DNA of 35,067 nt, taken from NCBI RefSeq assembly GCF_003259615.1, contig NZ_QLLR01000045.1, positions 1 through 35,067 of the forward strand. The letters run 5' to 3'. This document shows, one piece after another, positions 24,995 to 33,600 of this stretch (position 1 is the first letter of the stretch; each line of letters starts with the position of its first letter). The notes beneath the pieces are model-generated. The model did no database searches. It was not told where the DNA came from and saw only the letters and a program-made list of their open reading frames with translations. This DNA is from Pedobacter cryoconitis. GTDB taxonomy: Bacteria > Bacteroidota > Bacteroidia > Sphingobacteriales > Sphingobacteriaceae. The position numbers were made by a program, and so were the translations under genes.

Positions 24995-27370
24995 TTAATT
25001 TGCTCTGTTTTTCTCGTCAAATCTTATACTCTTATTCGCACCTTTTACTTTATTATTTCCAAAATTGTAGGTTAAGCTTAGCGTAAGTGTTCTGGCATCG
25101 TAATAGTTATCAAATGTTGTTATTGAATTACTGTAGGTTGTATAGCCACGGCCTCTGTCTGATTTAAAAACATCATTCGCAATAGCACTGAATTGTAGTT
25201 TTTTATCAAGAAAAGACATCTTTACTCCCGGGGCAAATTCATATGATCCTTTAATCAGCGAGTTTCCTTTGTTGTATGGGAAGGTTTGCCAAAAATTCAT
25301 CAATAAGTAGAGTGTCTTACTTTTATTTAATGAAATGGTATTATTGGTGGTATAATAAACGGAAAAAGATTCCTGTCCGACAATTTGTGGTAACAGCCCT
25401 TTTGTTTTAGTGTAATAGGCGTTTACATTTATAGATGTTTCCCATATTTTAAAGAAAGTATCAAAATAATTTATAGTCAGGCCTGTGTTGTTTTCATTAT
25501 AATAATTCTGATAACTTGTAATCTTATATCCATTATCAAATTCGACAACCTGCCCATAATTATTCCTGCCATATTGATTGTAAAGGGTAAAGGATAATGT
25601 GTTTTTATAGGAATATCCCAGTTCAACATTGTCATTATAGGAGGGCTGTAATAGAGGGTTTCCTTCTGCATAAGTATAGGTGTTTGAATACCATCGGTAT
25701 GGGTTAAGCGCTCTGAAAAATGGTCTGTTGATACGTCTGGAATAATTTGCAGAAAATACATTGTCTTTATCGGGCGTATAGGATACATACATTGAAGGGA
25801 ATAATTTTCCGTAATTATTTTTTGTTTTAGTCTGAGTTGCTGGCAATATTCCTTCAATGATTGAATATTCATATCTTAAACCTGCTTTAGCAGACCATTT
25901 TTCATTAAAGTCTTTTTCCAAACTAATATATCCTGCAAGATTTTGTTCTTTATAATCGAATAGGTTACTGTTGGCAGGATTGATAACATAATCGTTATTC
26001 AAAAAATTGAAATATTGAATGTCAGAACTGTTTTTGAATAGGGTATATTTTGCTCCTGTTTCTAATTTTGCCCATTTATATGGCAAAGTAAGATCTGCTT
26101 GTCCGGACCATATATTATAATCTATTTTACTATAATTCCTAATGGTCGTAGATTGTAAAGAATTTGTATTTAATGTTTTGAAATTTATTCCATTCTCCTG
26201 AATATTTGAGAAATAATTACCGCTTATACTTAATGTTTTTCCTGTGCTGTCAAGCTTCAGGTCGTAATACAAGTTTAGCGTATTAGCAGGGATTTTATAC
26301 CGGTGCTCGGCATAGGTAGTTAACAGCGAGTCTGGTGTTTGCCCGGTTTTATAAATGGAGGAATTGTTAATATCCATATTAACATGGCCTCTGCCGAAAT
26401 CATAAATGACCCCAATTTTTGATTTATCGGTAAGTTTATAATCCAAACTGAAATTTGCCCCAAGCCCGTCATTCATGTCAACTCTGTTGTCAACACTAAA
26501 AATAGAATTCTGACTTTCGACACTGGTCCTTTCAATGGATTTTTTCTCCCTGTCGTAATGTCTTAATTTTAAAGAAGCACTTAATCTGGAAGATTGATAG
26601 TTAAAGACGGCATTGTTCAGATAGCCATTTAATGATTTCCGGACATAGGTAGAAGATAGGTTTCCGCTCCATCCCAGATTCGGGTTTTTCTTTAACACGA
26701 TATTAATTATACCACTATTACCTTGTGCTTCATATTTTGCCGGTGGGGTAGTGATAACTTCAATTTTGGATATATTATCAGAACGCAGAGATTGCAGGTA
26801 GTTCACGAGTTCGCTGCCGGAAAGGTTAATCATTCGCTCATTTACCATGACCGACACACCACTTTTCCCAACAATAGAAATGCCATTATTCTTGTCAACT
26901 CTTACCATCGGCGTATTGTTCAGCGCTTCTGTAGCGTCCATGCCCTGTGAGGCAATGCTGTTTTCTACGTTAAAAACAAGGCGGTCAATTTTACGTTCTA
27001 TCAGTTTTTTCTTTCCACTTACAACTACTTCCCTCAGTTCTTTTGATTTGTTTTCAATTTGTATGATCCCAAGATTAATGTTTTGTGAAACGGATATGTT
27101 TTTATAGAAAAAAACTTTTCCAGGATAATTTATTTTTAGTGTGTATTCACCTGGTGCTGCAGTAACTGTGAATTTTCCTGAAACGTCGCTTAGGGCTCTT
27201 TTTACCAGGATACTGTCAGCTTTTTTATAGAGTGCGATTTCTGAATATTCTAAGGGTTGTTTATCGCTATCCTGAACTATTCCTGATATGTTAATTTGTT
27301 GAGCATATACTTTCGAAATGCTGACAAGACATAAACAAAGGGATAGGAGGGCTGTAAACTTGATTTTCAT
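24995..27370 (-). CDS. TonB-dependent-receptor-like outer-membrane beta-barrel protein
   Basis: The protein has a signal peptide (KFTALLSLCLCLVSISKVYA), a carboxypeptidase-regulatory-like domain (ISGIVQDSDKQPLEYSEIAL), a plug-like domain (ATEALNNTPMVRVDKNNGIS, then IEVITTPPAKYEAQGNSGII) and a C-terminal barrel of the outer-membrane beta-barrel 3 type (YSRRINRPFFRALNPYRWYS). I use the Met at 27370 because the signal peptide starts there; an earlier in-frame Met at 27454 would put 28 non-signal residues in front. It heads the lanthipeptide strand, with the TPR-like gene 2 bases downstream. In a Gram-negative producer it may pass the peptide across the outer membrane, take something up, or protect the cell. 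No ligand can be inferred. Confidence 0.9.
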   Translation of the reverse strand: MKIKFTALLSLCLCLVSISKVYAQQINISGIVQDSDKQPLEYSEIALYKKADSILVKRALSDVSGKFTVTAAPGEYTLKINYPGKVFFYKNISVSQNINLGIIQIENKSKELREVVVSGKKKLIERKIDRLVFNVENSIASQGMDATEALNNTPMVRVDKNNGISIVGKSGVSVMVNERMINLSGSELVNYLQSLRSDNISKIEVITTPPAKYEAQGNSGIINIVLKKNPNLGWSGNLSSTYVRKSLNGYLNNAVFNYQSSRLSASLKLRHYDREKKSIERTSVESQNSIFSVDNRVDMNDGLGANFSLDYKLTDKSKIGVIYDFGRGHVNMDINNSSIYKTGQTPDSLLTTYAEHRYKIPANTLNLYYDLKLDSTGKTLSISGNYFSNIQENGINFKTLNTNSLQSTTIRNYSKIDYNIWSGQADLTLPYKWAKLETGAKYTLFKNSSDIQYFNFLNNDYVINPANSNLFDYKEQNLAGYISLEKDFNEKWSAKAGLRYEYSIIEGILPATQTKTKNNYGKLFPSMYVSYTPDKDNVFSANYSRRINRPFFRALNPYRWYSNTYTYAEGNPLLQPSYNDNVELGYSYKNTLSFTLYNQYGRNNYGQVVEFDNGYKITSYQNYYNENNTGLTINYFDTFFKIWETSINVNAYYTKTKGLLPQIVGQESFSVYYTTNNTISLNKSKTLYLLMNFWQTFPYNKGNSLIKGSYEFAPGVKMSFLDKKLQFSAIANDVFKSDRGRGYTTYSNSITTFDNYYDARTLTLSLTYNFGNNKVKGANKSIRFDEKNRAN

Positions 27371-27454
27371 TAGGTTTTCTTCGTTACTACCGATAGATGA
27401 ACCATCTTTTAAATCAACAAAAGGTAAGGCAATTGCAAACTCAGGTTTATTCAT

Positions 27455-27881
27455 AGGTCCTCAATCTTTATCTTTTAATTAGAAAAAGTTCAAATCTTTC
27501 GATTTTAATTTGGTTAGATGTTTTTTGAAAAACTATAATGAATTCCCCTGTGTTTTAAATCGCACTGGGGAATGGTTTATTATTTGTTTTTCATATCACA
27601 ATATACAGGTTAATTTAAATAACACAAAAAAAATATAATAAATATTTATTTGGCTGTTTTGTTGTATTGTTTTCATGAAACGTTAATATGATGTTACCAC
27701 CTTCATGATATGCTGAGGGCTTAACACAGGCGATAATTGTGTTTTTTTTGCTAGGATTGAATTAAGAAAAATATTTAGCAAAGCTTAGGGTTAGCTTAAT
27801 AAATAAGGAGATACTATTCTTAAAAACAACTAAAACTATTTCTATTCTTCTGGGTTCTTACATGGAAAAAATCTAGAACAT
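27455..27881. other. Divergent intergenic region holding promoters of two units
   Basis: Both flanking genes start here and are read outwards. The region contains the hairpin at 27542-27573 and several A/T tracts. I found no perfect TTG-N20-TAnnTTTG match on either strand. The only ORFs are a few codons long. Confidence 0.5.
27542..27573. terminator. GC-rich hairpin in the divergent gap
   Basis: ATTCCCC and GGGGAAT at the base, and GTG/CAC inside, pair across 27542-27552 and 27561-27573 with one mismatch and a T/A-rich loop. It lies between the beta-barrel gene (-) and the DUF2383 gene (+). No gene ends here, so it may be an operator or leader structure instead of a terminator. Confidence 0.4.
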
Positions 27882-28337
27882 ATGGAAAGCAACAAAGAAA
27901 TCATTGATGATCTGAAAGGATTGGTCAACATTGTTAACGATGGAAAAGAAGGGTATGAGTCTGCAAGTGAAACTACCGATAGTATTGAACTGAAAGGATT
28001 ATTCTTAAAATACTCGGCTCAGCGTGCAGGTTATGCGATGGAACTTAAAGAGCATATTGCTCAGCATGGGGGAGATTCTGATAATGAAGATGGCGGGTTA
28101 CTGGGAAGTTTACACCGTACCTGGATTGATATTAAACAAGCTTTAAGCAGTAAAGAAGATGCCGCTATCCTTGGCGCAATTGAAACTGGTGAAAAAGCTG
28201 CAATAGAGAAATTTGATAAGTGCCTGGAAGACTATGCTTCTCATGCTGATCATATCGGATTACTGCAAAAACAACGTACTGGTATTCTGGAAGCCCTTAG
28301 AGAAATCGAAACTTATCATCAGCGTCTGCCAAAATAG
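27882..28337 (+). CDS. DUF2383 / PA2169-type four-helix-bundle protein
   Basis: The 151-residue protein is helical and acidic with the repeat pattern of DUF2383: KEIIDDLKGLVNIVNDGKEG, LFLKYSAQRAGYAMELKEHI, GGLLGSLHRTWIDIKQAL, and IETGEKAAIEKFDKCLED. Members are ferritin-like four-helix bundles often induced by stress. Their biochemical role is not established. It is soluble, with no signal peptide. It begins a plus-strand run with the glycosylase gene 25 bases later. Confidence 0.88.
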   Translation: MESNKEIIDDLKGLVNIVNDGKEGYESASETTDSIELKGLFLKYSAQRAGYAMELKEHIAQHGGDSDNEDGGLLGSLHRTWIDIKQALSSKEDAAILGAIETGEKAAIEKFDKCLEDYASHADHIGLLQKQRTGILEALREIETYHQRLPK

Positions 28338-28362
28338 ATCTGTGTATTAATCAAAAAATGTT

Positions 28363-29097
28363 ATGCCCGAAGGCCCGTCAATCGTCATATTAAGAGAACT
28401 TGTACAAGAACTTCATTTAGAAGGTACTTCCATTACCAATGTGGTAGGTGATACGACTATTGATAAGGACCGGATGCTGGATCAGGAAGTTATTTCCTTT
28501 AAAAGCTGGGGCAAACATTTTTTGATCTGTTTTAAGGGATTTAGTTTACGTATTCATTTCCTCATGTTCGGGAGCTACAGGATTAATGAGCGAAAAGACA
28601 GACCTGTAAGATTGGGGTTGGTTTTTGAAAATGATGAGCTCAATTTTTATACCTGCGCTTTGAAATTCATTGAGGGAGATATAAATCTGACTTATGATTG
28701 GTCTGGTGATGTGATGTCAGATCAATGGGACCCGAAGTTGGCTATAAAAAAGCTTAAGGAAAACGGAGATAGCTTGGTTTGTGATATACTATTAGATCAA
28801 AATATATTTTCTGGCGTTGGAAATATTATTAAAAATGAAGTATTGTACAGAATAGGTGTACACCCTTTAAGTACAGTGGCTGGTCTGCCTCCTGGTAAAT
28901 TGAAAGAATTGGTCAAAGAGGCACGTTTATATAGTTTTGATTTTTTGGAATGGAAAAAGGCTTTTATCCTTAAAAAGAAATGGTTAGTGTATTCACGTAA
29001 GGTTTGCCCTATGGGTCATCCTGTGGAAAAGGAATATCTTGGTAAAACCAAGAGAAGCACTTTTTTCTGTGAAAGGTGTCAGAAATTGTTTTCCTGA
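28363..29097 (+). CDS. Fpg/Nei-family DNA glycosylase/AP lyase
   Basis: It excises oxidised bases and cuts the DNA at the abasic site. The mature N-terminus Pro2-Glu3 (MPEGPSIV) supplies the catalytic Schiff-base proline. The helix-two-turn-helix is DQNIFSGVGNIIKNEVLYRI. The C-terminal zinc finger reads CPMGHP then FFCERCQ, a Cys-His-Cys-Cys form where many Fpg proteins have four Cys. The length of 244 is slightly short for bacterial Fpg (about 270), with a reduced N-terminal domain. Its substrate range (8-oxoG or pyrimidines) cannot be told. It follows the DUF2383 gene closely, consistent with a stress-related pair. Confidence 0.9.
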   Translation: MPEGPSIVILRELVQELHLEGTSITNVVGDTTIDKDRMLDQEVISFKSWGKHFLICFKGFSLRIHFLMFGSYRINERKDRPVRLGLVFENDELNFYTCALKFIEGDINLTYDWSGDVMSDQWDPKLAIKKLKENGDSLVCDILLDQNIFSGVGNIIKNEVLYRIGVHPLSTVAGLPPGKLKELVKEARLYSFDFLEWKKAFILKKKWLVYSRKVCPMGHPVEKEYLGKTKRSTFFCERCQKLFS

Positions 29098-29174
29098 CAT
29101 TCGTTTAAAAGACTGCTCAAACAAAATCTGATATAGATTTGTTACTTAAATGACTGATTTTCAGTAAGAATAAG

Positions 29175-30707
29175 ATGAGGGTTTTTGAGCGTGATTTCTT
29201 AGGTAACTATCTTATTATTAGAATAACAGTCTGCCTGTTGTTGTTAAGTTCTTGTGGGGTTAGACGGACTACGGTTAATACATCACAAGTTGCTGCAAAT
29301 TATCCTACCCAAAGTTCTATAAATGCACGGCCTGATATTCAGCCGGAGCCTTTGAAAAATCTTCCTGAACTAACCAGAAAAGAGAAAGCACTTCGCGCAG
29401 CGTTTATTGATGTTCTGGAAGCACGGTCGGCCGATTTACCTTTTTCTGATCTGATCAATCGTATTTACGAAAAAAAGGGTTATCAGCCGATGCTGGTTCA
29501 AAAGTTCTTTTCTGATCAGCAATTGCAAACGCTTTCTGATTATCTGGATAATTCTATAGCGCATGGATTAAATCCTGAACAATTCTTTGTTACGGGGTTA
29601 AAATATCAGCTGGATGAAGTAATCCACCAAAAATCATCGGATACTGTAAGAATCCAGCGCAGTTTAGCTAAGCTGGAATTAGCGGTTGTTAATTCATTAA
29701 TCCGGTATAGTATGGCAATGCAGTATGGGGTGACGGATCCGGCTAAGGTTTATAAAAATTACGCGATGCCAACTTTAATTCCTGATAGCAATTCAGTGAC
29801 CAGTATCTTTGAAGTAGTAAACCTTAAAACTTACCTGGATAGTATACAACCAAAAGAAAAAACTTACCTGGCTTTACAAAAAGTATTAAAACGGCTGGAT
29901 GCGGATACCACTGATAAAGGAAAAGATAGTGTTAAGATTATCATACGGCAGAAAGTGGTTGTGAATATGGAGAGGCTAAGGTGGAAGAATAAGCCTGCTG
30001 AACAAAAATTTGTAGCGGTAAATATTGCTGATTTTAGTTTGGATGTAATGGATAAGGACAAATCAATATTACATATGAAGGTTTGTGTGGGAGAACCTGG
30101 AGATAAGCAAACGCCTCAGATTGGAAGTATGATCCACAGCGTCCAGATTAATCCGGTATGGAATATCCCTCAAAGTATTGCACGGAATGAGATTTCCAGG
30201 TATGCTTCAGATGATAAATATTATCTTTCTAATAATAATATCAAAGTTTTTAAAAAAGGTAAACTGATCAGAGATCCGGAATCTATTGACTGGTCGGTTA
30301 TTGATGTTCGCGATTATTCTTTTCAACAACAACCGGGAACGAAAAATTCGTTGGGCAAAATCAAATTTCTTTTTAAAAATGGAAGCAGTATTTATCTGCA
30401 TGATACCCCGGTAAGAAGTGTGTTTAAGCGAGGGATGCGGGCAATCAGTCATGGCTGTGTTCGGGTAGAAAAGCCTCTTGACCTGGCTTTTACGTTATTC
30501 GGGAAAGGTGAAAAGTATGATCAGCTGAAGAAGGGGATGGAAAGTGGTTATCCGCGGGCAAAGTTTATGGGTTTACCTCAGCAGATTCCAGTCCGGTTAT
30601 TTTATTATACAGCCTGGCTCAATGATAAAGGGGGAGTCCGGTTTGGTAAGGATATTTATGATCTTGATCAATTGGTGTACGAAGCAATGCAGCAAAAACA
30701 ATTTTGA
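29175..30707 (+). CDS. L,D-transpeptidase lipoprotein (YcbB/LdtD-like)
   Basis: It cross-links peptidoglycan through L,D peptide bonds in the periplasm. A lipobox LLLLSSC gives Cys27 after the signal segment. A helical scaffold domain (about 60-270) precedes the YkuD catalytic domain (about 280-470), which contains VGEPGDKQTPQIGSMIHS, INPVWNIPQSIARNEI, LHDTPV and the active-site ISHGCVRV with His426 and Cys428. The whole order matches YcbB-type enzymes. It is well separated from the glycosylase gene (77 bases) and ends at a strong terminator. Confidence 0.93.
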   Translation: MRVFERDFLGNYLIIRITVCLLLLSSCGVRRTTVNTSQVAANYPTQSSINARPDIQPEPLKNLPELTRKEKALRAAFIDVLEARSADLPFSDLINRIYEKKGYQPMLVQKFFSDQQLQTLSDYLDNSIAHGLNPEQFFVTGLKYQLDEVIHQKSSDTVRIQRSLAKLELAVVNSLIRYSMAMQYGVTDPAKVYKNYAMPTLIPDSNSVTSIFEVVNLKTYLDSIQPKEKTYLALQKVLKRLDADTTDKGKDSVKIIIRQKVVVNMERLRWKNKPAEQKFVAVNIADFSLDVMDKDKSILHMKVCVGEPGDKQTPQIGSMIHSVQINPVWNIPQSIARNEISRYASDDKYYLSNNNIKVFKKGKLIRDPESIDWSVIDVRDYSFQQQPGTKNSLGKIKFLFKNGSSIYLHDTPVRSVFKRGMRAISHGCVRVEKPLDLAFTLFGKGEKYDQLKKGMESGYPRAKFMGLPQQIPVRLFYYTAWLNDKGGVRFGKDIYDLDQLVYEAMQQKQF

Positions 30708-30719
30708 TCTTGAAATATA

Positions 30720-30756
30720 TTGGTCATCCTGTTGTAGTTCTTAGCAGGATGACCAA
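30720..30756. terminator. Bidirectional terminator
   Basis: TTGGTCATCCTG (30720-30731) and CAGGATGACCAA (30745-30756) pair perfectly over 12 bp and are followed by TTTATTTTAT. It separates the transpeptidase gene (+) and the acetyltransferase gene (-). Confidence 0.85.
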
Positions 30757-30762
30757 TTTATT

Positions 30763-31278
30763 TTATGTTTGTTTTTCCAGAATAAGTTGCCATTTGTATA
30801 GAAATTCTAATTCGTCTATTTTGACGAAATTATTCTTTTGCAGCAGTATAAAGGATGCCTGGTCAATTTTAGTGGTATGTGCAACTATCGATTTTACCTG
30901 GTGCTGTGCCGATGCCCATTGAATCATCCCGTTTATTGCTTCTTTCATGTATCCTTTTTTTCGGAAGGATTCATAGATACCATATCCGATTTCAATTTCT
31001 TCTGCTGCGTTCGGTTCTCCTATAAAACAAAGGTCACCGATCAGGTGATTTGAATCTGCCGCTATGATTACCCATAATGTAGTGTAGAGGTAGTTAGTTT
31101 TACTGTCATTTATTTTAGGAATTATAGTTTGTTCAACTGCTTCCTGAAGTTCATATGTAATTGTTCTTGGAATATAATGTGTTTGAAATTCTTCCTCTAA
31201 AGATCCGTCAGTTAGGGTGTATTTTTGAAGTTGTTGGAGAGTTAAGGGCTTAATAATTAATCTTTTTGTAGTTACCAT
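30763..31278 (-). CDS. GNAT-family N-acetyltransferase (RimJ/RimL-like)
   Basis: It transfers acetyl from acetyl-CoA to an amine. The protein starts with TKRLIIKPLTLQQLQKY, as RimJ/RimL-type enzymes do, and has the core strands LIGDLCFIGEP and EIEIGYGIYESFRKKGYMKE, where the acetyl-CoA loop is R-K-K-G-Y. C-terminal motif B reads FILLQKNNFVKIDELEFLYKW. The length of 171 is normal. The substrate is unknown. The preceding minus-strand ORF (31250-31513) overlaps it by 29 bases. Confidence 0.88.
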   Translation of the reverse strand: MVTTKRLIIKPLTLQQLQKYTLTDGSLEEEFQTHYIPRTITYELQEAVEQTIIPKINDSKTNYLYTTLWVIIAADSNHLIGDLCFIGEPNAAEEIEIGYGIYESFRKKGYMKEAINGMIQWASAQHQVKSIVAHTTKIDQASFILLQKNNFVKIDELEFLYKWQLILEKQT

Positions 31279-31513
31279 TTCCTGGTTTGGCTAATTTCGG
31301 CAGAGAATCAATGTCAGGATGACTGCCGAAATGGTGATGTTCTGTTTCTTGTCTGTTTTTATTTAATAATGTAGCCTCATTATTGTAAACATATCGTTTA
31401 GCTATGCTGCGGGCATGGTTTGATGAATTCAGAAAAGTGTAAGTGATTTTTTGGCCTATGATCTCGCTATTGTATTTTGACAGTAGATAAATTTCATTTT
31501 TTAAGGTATACAA
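31250..31513 (-). CDS. Possible small protein overlapping the acetyltransferase start
   Basis: The 87-codon frame overlaps the GNAT gene start by 29 bases. It has no signal peptide, membrane segment or family motif that I recognise. It begins MYTLKNEIYLLSKYNSEIIG and ends in a His/Pro-rich part (ETEHHHFGSHPDIDSLPKLA). The composition is plausible for a protein, but support is only the frame and the position. It could be leader sequence of the GNAT mRNA. Confidence 0.35.
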   Translation of the reverse strand: MYTLKNEIYLLSKYNSEIIGQKITYTFLNSSNHARSIAKRYVYNNEATLLNKNRQETEHHHFGSHPDIDSLPKLAKPGNGNYKKINY

Positions 31514-31787
31514 GAAATCATCTCCCTCTGAATTCAGGGATAGATATATTTGCCGTCGGATAAAGGCTAAGCGATGTACTTGTTACAAAATCATAATTTC
31601 AAATATATAAAAACAAAATTAACTTTCTGATTTTTTGAAAGATTTCATCATATATAAGCTGTAACCCAAATTAATTTCCTGTTAGAATTTGAATAGTTAA
31701 TGGTTTGTCTTTGATGGTTGCTTTAATCATGATGTAAATATGTTGTAAATCCTTATTATTGTTAAACTAAAAGTAGAAATATAATGT

Positions 31788-32072
31788 ATGCGCATCATAA
31801 AAAGTTTATGGATTTTTTATAAAAAGCTTGTTATCCCTTCATTGGCATTATCAGTTCTGCTGGGTTTTTTTGGAACATCTCTGGTCAGGATTACCACTGG
31901 AATAGGAATTTCCTACATTATTCTCACACCTGTTATTCATTATTTCATTTATGAGGTAAACAATACCAATGAATATTATTTCTACCATAACCTTGGGCTC
32001 AGTAAAGTGTCTCTGTGGGTTAATACTATAGTTATGAGTCTAATGGTTGGTTTTGCATTTTTATGTTTATGA
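31788..32072 (+). CDS. Small membrane protein paired with an ABC ATPase
   Basis: The 94-residue protein has about three membrane segments: LVIPSLALSVLLGFFGTSLV, ITTGIGISYIILTPVIHYFI and VNTIVMSLMVGFAFLCL. Its TGA overlaps the best start of the ATPase gene (ATGA at 32069), so the two are made together. It is much smaller than a usual ABC permease. It may assemble as an oligomer or act as a membrane anchor. I do not recognise a family. Confidence 0.75.
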   Translation: MRIIKSLWIFYKKLVIPSLALSVLLGFFGTSLVRITTGIGISYIILTPVIHYFIYEVNNTNEYYFYHNLGLSKVSLWVNTIVMSLMVGFAFLCL

Positions 32073-32761
32073 GTGGTTTACACGTTGATAGTGTAAGAAA
32101 GCATTTCAGATTCAGACAAGTGCTGAGTGATGTTTTCATTTCTTGTAAGAAAGGGGAGGTGATCGGGCTATTAGGAAGAAATGGATCTGGTAAATCAACT
32201 TTGTTAAAGATTATTTTTGGATCATTAGCTGCGGAAAATAGATTCATAGCTATCGATGACATTCCGAAAAATGGCTTGTTTGAGAGTAGGGGCTTAATAG
32301 GTTACCTGCCTCAGGAGAGTTTCTTGCCAGGACATATTAAGATAAAAAGTATAGTATCATTGTATTGTGACAGGAATCAGGCAGCTATATTATTTGATCA
32401 TGATCTGGTGAAACCGTTTCTTGGAAAAAAAAGCCGTGAATTATCTGGTGGTGAAAGAAGAATGATAGAAGTTTTAATCATGATTTATTCAACAGCCAGC
32501 TATTTATTATTTGATGAACCTTTTAATGGAATAGCACCAATTTATATAGAGAAAATTAAGCTCCTGATTCAAGAACATGCTGTGAAAAAGGGCTTTATCG
32601 TTACCGATCATGATTATGCTAATATTTTGGCTATTTCATCGCGGGTGATTATGTTGCATGATGGTGCGGTGAAAAAGATCGAAGGGTTAAATGATTTAGT
32701 TGATTTAGGTTATTTGCCTGAGAAGTATGATATTGAACTTGAAAAAATTACATTTACATAA
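32069..32761 (+). CDS. ABC transporter ATP-binding protein
   Basis: It is a single nucleotide-binding domain of about 230 residues. From the in-frame Met at 32063 (two residues earlier) the motifs are Walker A GRNGSGKSTLLK (38-49), Q-loop IGYLPQESFLPG, signature LSGGERRMIEVL (about 131-142), Walker B YLLFDEPF (about 152-159) and H-loop VTDHDY. I choose 32069 because it forms an ATGA overlap with the small membrane protein gene. The domain resembles LptB/LivF-type ATPases. The substrate is unknown, and the only membrane partner in sight is the 94-residue protein. Confidence 0.9.
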   Translation: MSGLHVDSVRKHFRFRQVLSDVFISCKKGEVIGLLGRNGSGKSTLLKIIFGSLAAENRFIAIDDIPKNGLFESRGLIGYLPQESFLPGHIKIKSIVSLYCDRNQAAILFDHDLVKPFLGKKSRELSGGERRMIEVLIMIYSTASYLLFDEPFNGIAPIYIEKIKLLIQEHAVKKGFIVTDHDYANILAISSRVIMLHDGAVKKIEGLNDLVDLGYLPEKYDIELEKITFT

Positions 32762-32798
32762 GTTATATCATTATTGTATTTGTTATTGACCTCATTTT

Positions 32799-33596
32799 AT
32801 GAAAAGACGTTCGTTTGTAAAAGCCTCCCTGATGACCAGTACGGCTGCAATTATTTCTCCTGTAATAAGTAACGCTATGGTTAAAGATGATCAACATGAA
32901 CCTGCTGAATTTTATGAGCTAAGGGTTTATACTTTGAAAGATGATATTCAGCAAAAATTGGTGGAAGATTTTTACAGTCAGGCAGCTATACCGGCGTTTA
33001 ACAAAGCAGGGGTAGAACATGTAGGTGTTTTTACCGAGTTAAAGCCAGAAGGTCAGACCAGGTTATTCGTATTGATTCCTTATCGTAGTCTCGTTGATTT
33101 CAATGAAGTTATTGTCAAACTGGAGAAGGATAAAGTATTCCAGCAAAAGGGTGCTCTTTATTTGACTGCTCCGGCAACAGCTCCTGCTTATGTACGTATT
33201 GAAAACTCGATCATGAAAGCATTTGCACATTCTCCTAAAATGATAGTGCCACCAAATAAGTCCCGTATTTTTGAATTACGTCAGTATCAGAGTGCAAGTG
33301 AGGCAGCGGGAAAGAAGAAAATCGAAATGTTCAATGATCAGGGTGAAATTGATATTTTTAAGCGCTTAGGTTTTAAGCCTGTATTTTGGGGGGAAACGGT
33401 GATTGGGCCGTCAAGACCAAATTTGACGTATATGGTAACTTTTGACGATCTTGATAGTAAAGCACTTCACTGGAAGTCTTTTGTCGATGATGCACAATGG
33501 AAAAAAATAAGTACTGTTGATGGTTACTCAGATGCGTTATTGGTAAATAAAATCACATCAACTTTGTTATTGCCAGCCGCTTATTCGCAGGTGTAA
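32799..33596 (+). CDS. NIPSNAP-family protein with Tat-type signal
   Basis: The N-terminus MKRRSFVKASLMTSTAAIIS has twin arginines with a hydrophobic stretch, suggesting folded export through Tat. Two alpha/beta-barrel-like NIPSNAP repeats follow. The first has AEFYELRVYTLKDDIQQKLV and AIPAFNKAGVEHVGVF; the second has RIFELRQYQSASEAAGKKKI and DIFKRLGFKPVFWGE. The function of bacterial NIPSNAP proteins is not known. The gene stands alone and converges with the LytTR regulator with four bases between them. Confidence 0.88.
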   Translation: MKRRSFVKASLMTSTAAIISPVISNAMVKDDQHEPAEFYELRVYTLKDDIQQKLVEDFYSQAAIPAFNKAGVEHVGVFTELKPEGQTRLFVLIPYRSLVDFNEVIVKLEKDKVFQQKGALYLTAPATAPAYVRIENSIMKAFAHSPKMIVPPNKSRIFELRQYQSASEAAGKKKIEMFNDQGEIDIFKRLGFKPVFWGETVIGPSRPNLTYMVTFDDLDSKALHWKSFVDDAQWKKISTVDGYSDALLVNKITSTLLLPAAYSQV

Positions 33597-33600
33597 AGCT

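Noticed and set aside
25477..25872. 131-codon frame inside the beta-barrel gene
   Set aside because: It is a same-strand, out-of-frame shadow of the barrel region, with no start context or homology.
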